In this document: piece after piece, positions 34,783 to 44,140 of the stretch
How positions within the stretch are numbered: position 1 is the first letter of the stretch
How the letters are laid out: each line of letters starts with the position of its first letter
NCBI RefSeq assembly: GCF_002834385.1
Contig: NZ_PITQ01000006.1
Span: 248,001-312,000 of the forward strand
Reading direction: 5' to 3'
From: Rahnella sp. AA
GTDB lineage: Bacteria > Pseudomonadota > Gammaproteobacteria > Enterobacterales > Enterobacteriaceae
Length of the DNA: 64,000 bases
Translations under genes and position numbers: made by a program
Notes under the pieces: generated by a model
Database searches by the model: none
What the model saw: only the letters and a program-made list of their open reading frames with translations
Told to the model about the DNA's origin: nothing

Positions 34783-34988
34783 AAATGAAACTTGGCCAGC
34801 ACAGACAACTGACTACAGCACTTGACGCTGTAGCAAAGCCGCCCGCTTCAGTGAAGAAGTTACAGACTAACATCGATGAAGAGTTGCATCGCCGCTTCAA
34901 AACCAGCTGCTTCCTGCAAGATCGCGAGATGAAAGATGTTCTGACAGAGTTGATCAATGCATGGCTTATCACTAACGAGCGTTCCTGA
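34779..34988 (+). CDS. parG: Partition site-binding protein, ParG-like (ribbon-helix-helix)
   Basis: 69 residues. A basic, flexible N-terminus is followed by a ribbon-helix-helix with [17 protein letters not shown] and [14 protein letters not shown], closely resembling ParG of TP228 (VNVNFDEEKHTRFKAAC...VNQLVDNWL). ParG dimers bind the centromere and repress parFG, and the N-terminal tail stimulates ParF. The start codon overlaps the parF stop (ATGA). A terminator follows. Confidence 0.88.
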   Translation: MKMKLGQHRQLTTALDAVAKPPASVKKLQTNIDEELHRRFKTSCFLQDREMKDVLTELINAWLITNERS

Positions 34989-35007
34989 TCGTTTCAACTG
35001 TCTGGAT

Positions 35008-35036
35008 CGGGTCTTATAAGACCCGTTTCTGTTTCT
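35008..35036 (+). terminator. Terminator after parFG
   Basis: Perfect 18-bp palindrome CGGGTCTTATAAGACCCG followed by TTTCTGTTTCT. Confidence 0.8.
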
Positions 35037-35208
35037 AAAGCCTGCACAACCTTGTCCGGCTTAGTGTTACCAGTCCCCTTACGCAATAGCCTCTCCAGTC
35101 CCTATCAGGATCTCAAGATCAAATAGTGTTTTGTTTTATTTTTAAGTTTAGATCTTTCTCTTTAAGAGAGGTTTTTTCTGATATTAATCAGTAAAATACA
35201 ACACATAT

Positions 35209-36329
35209 TGTGGAGAGATTTCCTGTCCGGAGTGGAGATCCTTCCTGTTGGATGTGGATCCTTTTCATGATCAATGTAGAGCTTTTTCCTGTGGATAATT
35301 TCCTTACAGATCAGTCTGCTGGATACGTGGAGGTTTTTTCTGTGGACAGTTTGCAGTGACAGCCCATCTCAGGAACACCAGCTTAGATTTAAAGCTAACA
35401 CATTGCCACAAAACATTTTTTTGATAAGTGGAGTCTTTTCCTGATCCCTAATTGCTTCTTAATGTGGAAACATTTCCTGTGACAGCGTCACGTTGTGTCA
35501 CATAACGGGCAGAGGATCATTCTCACCACCATTACCCGCTTCAGAAACCTGTATTCAGGCAGCAGAAGAGGGCATATGTGGAAGATTTTCCTGATCCAAT
35601 TTGTCGTTATGTGGAGGGATTTTCTGATCTGGTTAGCGTCATTTGAACGCTCACGGAAATACTAATACTTTAAAAACAGTTACTTATAAATACGGTGACA
35701 TTGTCACTTGTTGATATGTGGAAGAATTATCTGATCTAGCGTGAATGATTTCACGGTAATGTCCGGTCAGGGAACGTATTACGACGTGAATACGTGGAAG
35801 CATTTCCTGATCCCGCCATTTACTATAGGTGGAAAGATTTCCTGAGATCGGAATTCATTCCTTATGTGGAGTTATTTCCTGATCACCGATCGTGCATTCC
35901 CAAATGTGGAGACTTTTTCTGCTCGAGGCTGCATGCATATGTGGAAGGTTTTCCTGTCGGTTCTGTTTCTGGTGGGGAATATGCGCTGATTGTGGAATGA
36001 GAAGGGGATCACAAATCCGCCTTCGTTCAATTAACGTACAATGCAGGGCGATATGTGGAGGAATTTTCTGATCAACAGGGGAGAACTGCGTGTATTCATG
36101 ATATTTCGCGGCGGAGACCTTCAGTTCAATACGTGGAGTAATTTCCTGTAAAAAACGTGCAGATCCAGCATGTTAAAAAAAGGATCCCAAATGCTGTGGA
36201 AAATCATATGTGGAAGTTTTTCCTGATCGATGTTTTTTGATCTTTTACTAATGCCATGAAATTTAAAGAATAAATAAGCCTTGTTTTTACTTTACGTCAG
36301 TATTTTTTATGTGGAATAATTTACCTACT
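35209..36329 (+). repeat. Replication origin with about 20 direct iterons
   Basis: Consensus TGTGGARNNNTTTCCTGATC, all in one orientation. Starts: 35209, 35231, 35253, 35275, 35290, 35336, 35427, 35463, 35577, 35610, 35717, 35793, 35828, 35865, 35905, 35940, 36054, 36132, 36209 and 36310. The first four are spaced exactly 22 bp; later gaps range from 15 to 114. The one at 35290 contains TGTGGATAA, a perfect DnaA box on the other strand. The last lies 22 bases before the rep ATG. The layout fits Rep_3-type iteron plasmids, with iterons acting in initiation and copy control. Confidence 0.9.
35290..35298 (-). promoter_or_regulatory. DnaA box in the origin
   Basis: TTATCCACA read on the minus strand is the consensus DnaA site; it overlaps an iteron, so DnaA and Rep may compete or cooperate here. 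Confidence 0.65.
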
Positions 36330-36351
36330 TTCCACTTATGGATCCTGCTAC

Positions 36352-37338
36352 ATGGAACTGAATAAACTCACCGTAGTTCAGGGGAACGATCTTCTTGAAG
36401 GCGCCTACAGCGTTACTCTGGATGAAATGCGCTTGCTTAACCTGGCGCTGGCACAAATTGATAGCAGGAAACCTCAGCCCGACACGCTTTATCGACTTTT
36501 CCCTCAGGATTACCAGCGGATCTACGGGGTAAACCCGACGAGCAGCCACCGCCAGCTGCGTGAAGCGGCAGAAAGCCTGATGAAAAAGCCGGTCACCATC
36601 TACAAACCGGATACGAAAACCGGCAAAGTTCGTACCGTACAGCTTTCGTGGTTTTCGCGACTGGAATACGTCAGCAGTGATGATCACAGCGCCGTTGTAC
36701 TGAGATTCGGTCAGGACGTTGCGCCGTATCTTTATGAATTAAAAGAGTCTTTCACCAAACTTAATTTTGCCAATATCGCAAAACTGGATACCCCATTTTC
36801 CGTGCGCCTGTATGGCTGGTTAATCAAAGCCAAAAACCTCTACGGGCGACGCAGCGGCAAAGCCATTGAAGTGACCCTGGATCTCAACTGGATGCGCGAG
36901 AAGGCCGGTTTAGCGGGTAAATACGAGGATTACCGTGACTTCCGCCAGAAGTTGCTTGAGCCGACGATCAACCGGATCAACGCCAATACCGATATTTCCG
37001 TGGTCTGGGAGCCGGTGAAGCAGGGCAGAACCGTTGTTTCGATCAAGTTCGCGTATGTTGATGAGTCAGCGCCAGAGGCCAGCAAACCGCTGCGCCCGCG
37101 CTTGCCACGCCGTCCGCGCGCTGTGACTGGCTCTGCGCTGGAAGGTGAGTGGGCGCGCCGTTGTATCAATATCTTTGAGGAGTATCGTGAGAAATTAAGT
37201 GCTTACGACGTAGAAGAGAAGGCAACATTACCGGATCTGCGTAAACTCTCAGGCTGGTACAAGCTGATAGGCGAAAAGAATAAACAAAAAGAGATCCTCT
37301 CTGAGGTCAGTTCCCGCAGTAAAAAAACCGTAGCCTGA
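36352..37338 (+). CDS. repB: Replication initiator, Rep_3 family (RepB/RepFIB-like)
   Basis: 328-residue initiator with two winged-helix domains: N-terminal part ELNKLTVVQGNDLLEGAYSVTLDEMRLLNLALAQI, central SFTKLNFANIAKLDTPFSVRLYGWLIK, and a second DNA-binding part LDLNWMREKAGL...YRDFRQKLLEPTINRIN. A basic, proline-rich segment (RPRLPRRPRA) precedes the C-terminal helices. It should bind the iterons just upstream and one inverted copy downstream (37489-37508). Monomer/dimer copy control is a family property. Followed by a strong hairpin. Confidence 0.93.
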   Translation: MELNKLTVVQGNDLLEGAYSVTLDEMRLLNLALAQIDSRKPQPDTLYRLFPQDYQRIYGVNPTSSHRQLREAAESLMKKPVTIYKPDTKTGKVRTVQLSWFSRLEYVSSDDHSAVVLRFGQDVAPYLYELKESFTKLNFANIAKLDTPFSVRLYGWLIKAKNLYGRRSGKAIEVTLDLNWMREKAGLAGKYEDYRDFRQKLLEPTINRINANTDISVVWEPVKQGRTVVSIKFAYVDESAPEASKPLRPRLPRRPRAVTGSALEGEWARRCINIFEEYREKLSAYDVEEKATLPDLRKLSGWYKLIGEKNKQKEILSEVSSRSKKTVA

Positions 37339-37366
37339 GAGTAAGGCCGGAAAGCATTCAGAAACG

Positions 37367-37399
37367 AACGGCGTATCTCATCGAGATACGCCGTTTTTC
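37367..37399 (+). terminator. Terminator after rep
   Basis: AACGGCGTATCTC and its exact complement, 3-base loop, followed by a T-run; 28 bases past the stop codon. Confidence 0.9.
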
Positions 37400-37488
37400 G
37401 TTGTGAGGGTCAGGATAATTTTGACGGCCATTTTCTCTAACTATCTGATTATTTTACCCTTTGTTGTTAGTGAGTACTTACTGGGTGT

Positions 37489-37508
37489 GATCAGGAAATC
37501 ATTCCACA
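37489..37508 (-). repeat. Inverted iteron downstream of rep
   Basis: On the minus strand TGTGGAATGATTTCCTGATC matches the origin iteron consensus. It is the only opposite-facing copy seen near the replicon and could take part in handcuffing or looping. Confidence 0.8.
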
Positions 37509-37696
37509 TTACCCGTTTGGGTGGCTTTATCAGCGTACTGCCCAAAAGCTATAAGCCATCGTTTCAGAAATGGATCTCATGAGGCATAAAACCCAGAGCG
37601 AAAGCCTATCTCTAGCGTATAAGCAGGTTTTTAGTGTAAGTGAGCACTGACATGATCTGTCACGCAAACCCTTTAATTGCCAGTATGCACCATTTG

Positions 37697-37715
37697 CACC
37701 GCCATTTTATCGCCA
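37697..37715 (+). repeat. 19-bp direct repeat, left copy
   Basis: CACCGCCATTTTATCGCCA, identical to 40234-40252. The two copies flank the sulfatase gene. Confidence 0.8.
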
Positions 37716-38162
37716 TTCAGGCCAGCGGGTTTAGCCTCTGACCAGCGTGCGCCCGTTGAGAAGTATAGTTTTCAGGGCGAAGATCAGTGTCCGGATTTAA
37801 ATCCGGAACCTACGTACCGCCTGGGTGGGAGTGGGTTTTTGGCTGCGTTGAATCTGGAAGTGCTTCTGTCAGATGTGAGTTATGAGGCGGCGGAAAGCTG
37901 ATAATTAGGAAATTGAATTTAAATCTTTATTTTTGTGAAATTGAAAATATTATTCCCTGTGATGACTTATTATAAAAGTATTTATATCCAATAGGTTGTG
38001 TGATTTTTATGTTAAAACATTGCGTAATGTAACATCCTGATTATTCTTAAAACGAGTCATGAAGACGTTAATTCGCAATCGTTATACCTCGTGCGAGGCA
38101 TATCGTGTGCAGATTAATGAATAAGCCTCATATGGGGCATGATTACTTTTTGAGGATAAGGA

Positions 38163-40133
38163 ATGAAACTTAAATTGATAGTCAAAAGCCTTGCTCTGGC
38201 AGGGTTACTTTCATCAACACCGCTTTTTGCGCAGGAAGCACCGAAAGATGCGACGACAGCGACGAAGCAAGCTAATGATGCACTTTATAGTCAGCTTCCT
38301 TTCTCCGACAACACCGATTTTACCAATGCCCACAAAGGTTTTATTGCCGCTATACCGGCAGATGTGATCAAAGGCTCTCAGGGAAATGTTGTCTGGGATC
38401 CTCAAAAATATGCTTTCATAAAAGAAGGCGACAAGGCTCCTGACAGTGTTAACCCAAGTCTTTGGCGACAATCCCAGTTAATCAATATCAGCGGCCTGTT
38501 CGAGGTGACTGATGGGGTTTATCAGATCCGTAATCTCGATCTTTCGAATATGACCATTATCGAAGGTAAAGAAGGCATTACAGTTGTAGATCCCTTAGTC
38601 TCGGCAGAAACCGCGAAAGTGGGCATGGACTTGTACTATAAAAATCGGGGTAAGAAACCTGTTGTCGCGGTCATTTATACACACAGTCATGTTGACCATT
38701 ACGGCGGTGTACGTGGTGTGGTCGATGAAGCTGATGTGAAATCCGGTAAGGTAAAAATTTATGCGCCTGCTGGATTCATGGATGAAGCGGTATCTGAGAA
38801 TATTATGGCGGGTAATGTCATGAGCCGCCGTGCTAGTTACATGTATGGGAACCTGCTGAAACCGGATGCGAAAGGCCAGGTTGGCGCAGGGCTGGGTACC
38901 ACCACATCAGCAGGGACGGTCACGTTAATTGCTCCAACTAACTACATCACTAAAACAGGGCAGAAAGAAACGATTGATGGTCTGACCTACGATTTCATGA
39001 TGGCACCAGGTTCCGAAGCCCCTTCTGAAATGTTGTGGTACGTAGAAGAGAAAAAAATGATTGAAGCAGCAGAGGATATTACTCACACGCTGCATAACAC
39101 TTATTCACTACGTGGCGCAAAAATTCGTGACCCGCTGGCCTGGTCAAAATACATTAACGATGCAATTAACCGCTGGGGTGATAAAGCAGAGATCATCATG
39201 GCACAGCACCACTGGCCGACCTGGGGTAAAGAGAATGTTGTTAACCTGATGAAAAGTCAGCGCGATATGTATCGCTATATCAACGATCAGACACTCCGGC
39301 TGGCAAATACCGGCCTGACTCGTGATGAAATTGCGGCAAACTTTAAACTACCGGACGGTCTGGCTAAAACATGGGCAAGCCGGGGTTATTACGGTTCGGT
39401 GAGCCATGATGTTAAAGCAACTTACGTTCTTTATCTCGGCTGGTTTGACGGCAACCCTGCAACACTGGATGAACTGCCACCGGAGGAAGCGGCGAAGAAA
39501 TTTGTCGATTATATGGGCGGCGCGGATAACATTCTGAAAAAAGCTAAAGAGGACTTCGATAAGGGGAACTACCGGTGGGTTGCACAGGTGGTGAGTAAAG
39601 TTGTCTTTGCCGATCCGAAAAATGAAGCAGCACGCAATCTCGAAGCAGACGCATTGGAACAGTTGGGGTATCAGGCCGAATCAGGGCCATGGCGTAATTT
39701 CTATCTTACTGGCGCGCAGGAATTACGTAACGGTGTACAGAAACTGCCAACACCAAATACGGCAAGTCCGGATACGGTAAAAGCGATGTCACCGGAAATG
39801 TTCTTTGACTACCTCGGCGTTCATATCAATGGCGAGAAAGCAGCGAATGCGAAAGCAGTATTCAACGTCGATTTGGGCAGTGATGGCGGCAAGTACAAGC
39901 TGGAACTGGAAAACGGCGTGTTGAACCATACCGCTGATGCAGAGGCGAAAAACGCCGATGCCACCATTGTTTTGAATCGCGACACCCTCAACAAAATCAT
40001 CCTTAAGGAAGAAACCCTGAAACAAGCTGAAGATAAAGGCGATGTGAAGGTTACCGGCAACGGCGCGAAGCTAGATGAAATGTTGGGTTACATGGATAAA
40101 TTTGAGTTCTGGTTCAATATCGTTACACCATAA
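38163..40133 (+). CDS. Secreted alkyl/aryl sulfatase, SdsA1/YjcS-like
   Basis: 656-residue metallo-beta-lactamase-fold hydrolase cleaving alkyl sulfate esters such as dodecyl sulfate into alcohol and sulfate. Signal peptide MKLKLIVKSLALAGLLSSTPLFAQ. Zinc motif THSHVDHYGGVRG (about residues 170-185), further ligands in EAAEDITHTLHN and AQHHWPTWG; a dimerisation domain and a C-terminal SCP2-like domain (about 530-656) that binds the alkyl chain. GAGGATAAGGA precedes the ATG. Codon use is more AT-leaning than its neighbours, and 19-bp direct repeats flank it, both consistent with acquisition as a unit. Confidence 0.93.
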   Translation: MKLKLIVKSLALAGLLSSTPLFAQEAPKDATTATKQANDALYSQLPFSDNTDFTNAHKGFIAAIPADVIKGSQGNVVWDPQKYAFIKEGDKAPDSVNPSLWRQSQLINISGLFEVTDGVYQIRNLDLSNMTIIEGKEGITVVDPLVSAETAKVGMDLYYKNRGKKPVVAVIYTHSHVDHYGGVRGVVDEADVKSGKVKIYAPAGFMDEAVSENIMAGNVMSRRASYMYGNLLKPDAKGQVGAGLGTTTSAGTVTLIAPTNYITKTGQKETIDGLTYDFMMAPGSEAPSEMLWYVEEKKMIEAAEDITHTLHNTYSLRGAKIRDPLAWSKYINDAINRWGDKAEIIMAQHHWPTWGKENVVNLMKSQRDMYRYINDQTLRLANTGLTRDEIAANFKLPDGLAKTWASRGYYGSVSHDVKATYVLYLGWFDGNPATLDELPPEEAAKKFVDYMGGADNILKKAKEDFDKGNYRWVAQVVSKVVFADPKNEAARNLEADALEQLGYQAESGPWRNFYLTGAQELRNGVQKLPTPNTASPDTVKAMSPEMFFDYLGVHINGEKAANAKAVFNVDLGSDGGKYKLELENGVLNHTADAEAKNADATIVLNRDTLNKIILKEETLKQAEDKGDVKVTGNGAKLDEMLGYMDKFEFWFNIVTP

Positions 40134-40469
40134 GTAAAATCCCCTTGCGGTACTTTCGCTGCAGGGGAATTTATTCCACTGTGCCTTATCAATGATTACA
40201 GGCCTTTATTGTCAGGTCAGACTAAAGGTTATCCACCGCCATTTTATCGCCACCATGAAAGCTAGAGGAAAACCCCAGTCATCTATAATTAACATTAACT
40301 ATATGAATTAATAGGATTAGTTTTTATTTCTTTTTACTTTTATTTCTCTTTTGGAAATATAAATTAGCTATAAGCCATATTTTTTCGTTGTTAGACAATG
40401 ACAAACCCCAACCTTACTCTTCGTCATGATTTGCAAACCTTTTGCACACTTATTGATGAGGGATGTCAC
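40134..40469. other. Intergenic region after the sulfatase gene
   Basis: Holds a GC-rich hairpin at about 40140-40172 (CCCCTTGC...GCAGGGG) that may end the sulfatase transcript, the right copy of the 19-bp direct repeat, then AT-rich DNA that should carry the promoter of the Dpp-like operon. Confidence 0.5.
40234..40252 (+). repeat. 19-bp direct repeat, right copy
   Basis: Identical to 37697-37715, 2.5 kb away, downstream of the sulfatase gene. Confidence 0.8.
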
Positions 40470-42182
40470 TTGGCTACGTTACTCACTTCTGCTCCCGCGC
40501 AATCCGTCTCCCGCGCGCGCCGTACCGCTTCTTTTAAAATCGCATTGCTGGCCAGCGCCGTGATGTTTTCTTCTTTATCCTTTGCGGACGATGTCCTCAA
40601 AGAAGGCATCACGCCTGCCACAGACGCCAGCCAGGTTCCTGCTGCCGCTAAACTGCGTACAGACACCGTGATCGCCGGGATCTCCGAACCGCAGGGGATT
40701 TTTAACCCTTACTTTTTCGTGAATGGCTGGGATGAAAACGTCACCAACGTGATCTTCGCCCGTCTGATTGACTGGGACAGTCAGGGCAAACTGGTGCCAG
40801 GTCTGGCAGAAAGCTGGACAGTCAGCCCGGATGGCAAAACGTACACCATCAAATTGCGTCCGAACCTGAAGTACAGCGACGGTTCTGCGCTGACGGCGGA
40901 AGATGTCGCGTTCACACTGACCGTGCTGTATGACCCGAAATATGATGGCGATACCGATATTACGCTGGCGCATATTGCCGGTGGTGATGAATACAAGCAG
41001 GGTAAAGCGGACAGCGTCAGTGGCCTGAAAGTCATCGACCCGCTGACGTTACAGGTGACGACGACTCAGGCAGGTGCGACCACACTACAAAAAATCGGCG
41101 GGCCGGTGCTGTCGAAAGCCTATTACGGCAAAGATTATCAGCGCGGAAATCTCGACACGCTGCGCACGCTGCACGGCAAACCGCTGGGTAACGGCCCGTA
41201 CGTTTACGACAAATACATCCCGGGGCAGGAGATCCGTTTCCACGCCAACACTAATTATTACCGTGGTACACCGCCGACGCCTCGCTTCATCTACCGTGTC
41301 ACTAATCCGTCGACCAATTTCCAGTTATTCCAGACCGGTGATACCGATTACGACGCCTTTACGTCGCGCCCGGATGATATCGAACAGCTGAAACTACTGG
41401 GTTTTGCGAACATCAACCTGTACGGATCCAGCGATTACAGCAAGATTGAGTTCAATCTTCATCGCCCGGTATTGCAGGACGTGAAAGTTCGCCAGGCGCT
41501 GATCTACGGTCTGGATCGCCAGAAACTGATCGACGTGGTGTATCAGGGTTACGGCACCGTGGCTATCGAGCCGATTGCGCCAATCTCCTGGGCGTATAAC
41601 ACGGATGGCGTGAATCCGTACAAATTCGATCCGGCGCAGGCGAATAAATTGCTGGATGAAGCGGGTTGGAAAACCGGCGCTGACGGCATTCGTGTGAAAG
41701 ACGGCAAACGCCTGGAACTGACGCTGCTGGTCAGCAAAAAAGTGCTGAACGACGCGCTGATCCCGATTGCCAAAGAGGATTACCAGAAAATAGGTGTGCT
41801 GCTGAAACCGCAGGTCGTGGATTTCAACGCGCTGATGTCGCAACGTAAAGCGGGGAATTACGATCTGGCGTCATTCAGCACCAGCACGCTCAACGATCCG
41901 CACGACGGCGTCTGGGATTACTACAGCACCGAGGCCACGGAGCAGGGTTACAACAATCCGGAAGTGGATAAGCTGATCAACGAAGGTAATGCGACGCTCG
42001 ACATCGAAAAACGTAAGCCGGTTTACCACGAACTGTACAAAGTTCTGGCGAACGATCCGCCGGTGATCCTGCTCGGCAACCGTAAGATTTTGTCGGCCAG
42101 CAGTGCCCGCGTGACCGGTTTCAAACCGGATATTTACAATGGCCTGACCGGCAGCCTGCCGGATGTCAAAATCGTCAAATAA
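40470..42182 (+). CDS. Peptide/nickel-type ABC substrate-binding protein (SBP family 5)
   Basis: 570-residue periplasmic binding protein of the DppA/OppA family and first gene of a five-gene transporter operon. The core has ARLIDWDSQGKLVPGLAESWTVSPDGKTYTIKLRPNLKYSDG and the family GLDRQKLIDVVYQGYG. A TTG at 40470, six bases after GAGGGA, gives a signal peptide ending SSLSFA; an ATG at 40398 is also in frame but has no ribosome site. Substrate unknown; peptides or other small solutes are possible. Confidence 0.88.
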   Translation: MATLLTSAPAQSVSRARRTASFKIALLASAVMFSSLSFADDVLKEGITPATDASQVPAAAKLRTDTVIAGISEPQGIFNPYFFVNGWDENVTNVIFARLIDWDSQGKLVPGLAESWTVSPDGKTYTIKLRPNLKYSDGSALTAEDVAFTLTVLYDPKYDGDTDITLAHIAGGDEYKQGKADSVSGLKVIDPLTLQVTTTQAGATTLQKIGGPVLSKAYYGKDYQRGNLDTLRTLHGKPLGNGPYVYDKYIPGQEIRFHANTNYYRGTPPTPRFIYRVTNPSTNFQLFQTGDTDYDAFTSRPDDIEQLKLLGFANINLYGSSDYSKIEFNLHRPVLQDVKVRQALIYGLDRQKLIDVVYQGYGTVAIEPIAPISWAYNTDGVNPYKFDPAQANKLLDEAGWKTGADGIRVKDGKRLELTLLVSKKVLNDALIPIAKEDYQKIGVLLKPQVVDFNALMSQRKAGNYDLASFSTSTLNDPHDGVWDYYSTEATEQGYNNPEVDKLINEGNATLDIEKRKPVYHELYKVLANDPPVILLGNRKILSASSARVTGFKPDIYNGLTGSLPDVKIVK

Positions 42183-42233
42183 TCAGAAATCACGTTGCTG
42201 CCGGTCTTTACCGGCAGCTTCAATGAGAAAGTC

Positions 42234-43193
42234 ATGAGAAATTTCATTCTGCGTCGTTTGCTTCAAACCATCCCGATGTTGTTCCTCGCTTCGCTGCTCA
42301 TCTTTATGCTGTTTGCCAAAACGCCGGGCGATTTTATCGACGGCAATATCACCCTGACCGCACAGCGTGCCGCCGAACTCAAAGCGTTATACGGTCTCGA
42401 TCAGCCGCTGCTTAGCCGCTATGTGCACTGGCTGGGGAACTTGCTCCAGGGCGATCTGGGTTTTTCACTGCAATATCAGATCCCGGTGAGTCAGTTGCTG
42501 AATCAGTACATCTGGAACTCCTTCCTGCTGGCGACCATCGCGATGGTGCTGTACTGGGGTATCGCGCTGGCGGTGGGCATTGTTTCTGCCATGAAACCCT
42601 ATTCTCTGTTTGATCACGGCGTCAGCGTGGTGATTTTCGCGGCGATGTCATTCCCGACCTTCTTCCTCTGTCTCCTGCTGATCAAATGGTTTGCGGTCGA
42701 TCTCCACTGGTTGCCCGTTGGGGGGATGACGAATACCGGCAGCGATGCCACTGGCTGGGCCTGGGTGATGCAGGTCGCGGCGCATCTGGTGTTACCGGTG
42801 ATGGCGCTGGTGATGCTTCAGGCAGGCAGCCTGACGCGCTATTTTCGCGCCAGCATGCTGGACGTCGTACGCATGGATTTCATCCGCACCGCGCGTGCAA
42901 AGGGGCTGCGCGAGCGCACCGTTATCCTCAAACACGCATTGCGAAACGCACTGTTGCCGATTATCACGCTGTTAGGATTCGAGCTGCCGGGGCTGTTTTC
43001 CGGGGCGCTGATTACCGAAAAAGTTTTTAACTGGCCGGGCGCGGGGCACATTCATATTGATTCGCTGGCGGCGCGTGATTATCCGGTACTGATGGGATTC
43101 ACGCTGTTTTTGGCGGTTCTGACCATTCTGGGCAACCTGATTGCCGATGTGCTTTATGCGTGGGCTGACCCGCGTATTCGTGTGAGGTCGTGA
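42234..43193 (+). CDS. ABC permease, DppB-like
   Basis: 319-residue permease with six helices, N-terminal FILRRLLQTIPMLFLASLLIFMLF, then GDLGFSLQYQIPVSQLL and the EAA loop RTARAKGLRERTVILKHALRNALLPIITL. Start chosen at the ATG after GAGAAAGTC; upstream codons lack family sequence. Its stop overlaps the next ATG (TGATG). Confidence 0.93.
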   Translation: MRNFILRRLLQTIPMLFLASLLIFMLFAKTPGDFIDGNITLTAQRAAELKALYGLDQPLLSRYVHWLGNLLQGDLGFSLQYQIPVSQLLNQYIWNSFLLATIAMVLYWGIALAVGIVSAMKPYSLFDHGVSVVIFAAMSFPTFFLCLLLIKWFAVDLHWLPVGGMTNTGSDATGWAWVMQVAAHLVLPVMALVMLQAGSLTRYFRASMLDVVRMDFIRTARAKGLRERTVILKHALRNALLPIITLLGFELPGLFSGALITEKVFNWPGAGHIHIDSLAARDYPVLMGFTLFLAVLTILGNLIADVLYAWADPRIRVRS

Positions 43194-44140
43194 TGTTTGG
43201 ATCATTATTTTCCACCAACCGCCGGCTGCGCGAAGCGGAAATTCCGGCGATGGCGCAGGTGACACCGTCACCGTGGCAGCAGGCCTGGAAATCGCTACGG
43301 CAGAACCGGCTGGCGATGCTTTGCCTGATCTTGCTGCTGGTCATGGCGGTCTGGTGCGTAGCGGGCCCTTACTATTCGCCGTGGCGCGATGACGCCACCG
43401 ATGCGCTGATGATTAATAAAGCGCCGAACGCGGAACACTGGCTGGGAACGGATTTTCTGGGACGCGATGTCTACACGCGCTTGCTTCTGGCCGGGCGCAT
43501 TTCGCTGATTATCGGCCTGCTCACCATGCTGCTCTCCGTCACTCTCGGGTATCTGATGGGCGCAGTTTCTGGCTATCTGGGCGGAATTGCTGACAAAATC
43601 ATCATGCGTTTCGCCGATCTGGTGATGACTATTCCGAGCCTGCCGCTGCTGATTGTGATGGGCGCGATGCTTTCGGAACTGGATTTCTCGCCGGATTCCC
43701 GCGTCTACATGGTGATTGTGATGCTCAGCTTGCTGGAGTGGCCGAAACTGGCGCGTCTGGTGCGCGGGCAAATTCTCTCACTGCGTGAACGTGATTTCAT
43801 GCTGGCGACGCAGGTGCTTGGGTTGTCTGCACGCCGTCGCCTGTTCGGCCATCTGCTGCCCAATACGGTCCCCATTCTGGTGGTGATGGCGACGATGGCG
43901 GTGGCAAACGCCATTCTCAGTGAATCGGCGCTCAGCTATCTCGGCCTGGGTGTGGTGCCGCCGACGCCTTCATGGGGAAACATGATGGACGCGGCTAACA
44001 GCCTGATCGACTTCCAGCGCCGTCCGTGGTTATGGATGCCGCCGGGCGTGGCAATTTTTATCACCGTTATTGCGATTAATGTACTGGGCGATGGCCTGCG
44101 CGATGCGCTTGATCCTAAGATGAAACGGAGCAAAAAATGA
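43193..44140 (+). CDS. ABC permease, DppC-like
   Basis: 315-residue permease with about six helices. HWLGTDFLGRDVYTRLLLAGRISL, the EAA loop ATQVLGLSARRRLFGHLLPNTVPILVV and SESALSYLGLGVVPPTPSWG are standard for the family. Overlaps both neighbouring genes by 1 and 4 bases. Confidence 0.93.
   Translation: MFGSLFSTNRRLREAEIPAMAQVTPSPWQQAWKSLRQNRLAMLCLILLLVMAVWCVAGPYYSPWRDDATDALMINKAPNAEHWLGTDFLGRDVYTRLLLAGRISLIIGLLTMLLSVTLGYLMGAVSGYLGGIADKIIMRFADLVMTIPSLPLLIVMGAMLSELDFSPDSRVYMVIVMLSLLEWPKLARLVRGQILSLRERDFMLATQVLGLSARRRLFGHLLPNTVPILVVMATMAVANAILSESALSYLGLGVVPPTPSWGNMMDAANSLIDFQRRPWLWMPPGVAIFITVIAINVLGDGLRDALDPKMKRSKK

Larger units (their letters stand above)
37339..38162. other. Intergenic region between rep and the sulfatase gene
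   Basis: About 820 bases with the rep terminator, one inverted iteron, one copy of a 19-bp direct repeat (37697-37715) and an AT-rich promoter region for the sulfatase. A 74-codon frame at 37677-37901 has no ribosome site or recognisable family and is not called. Confidence 0.5.

Noticed and set aside
35794-36000. 68-codon frame in the origin
   Set aside because: It runs through iterons with no coding character or start signals.
37677-37901. 74-codon frame after rep
   Set aside because: No family resemblance or ribosome site; contains one copy of the 19-bp repeat.
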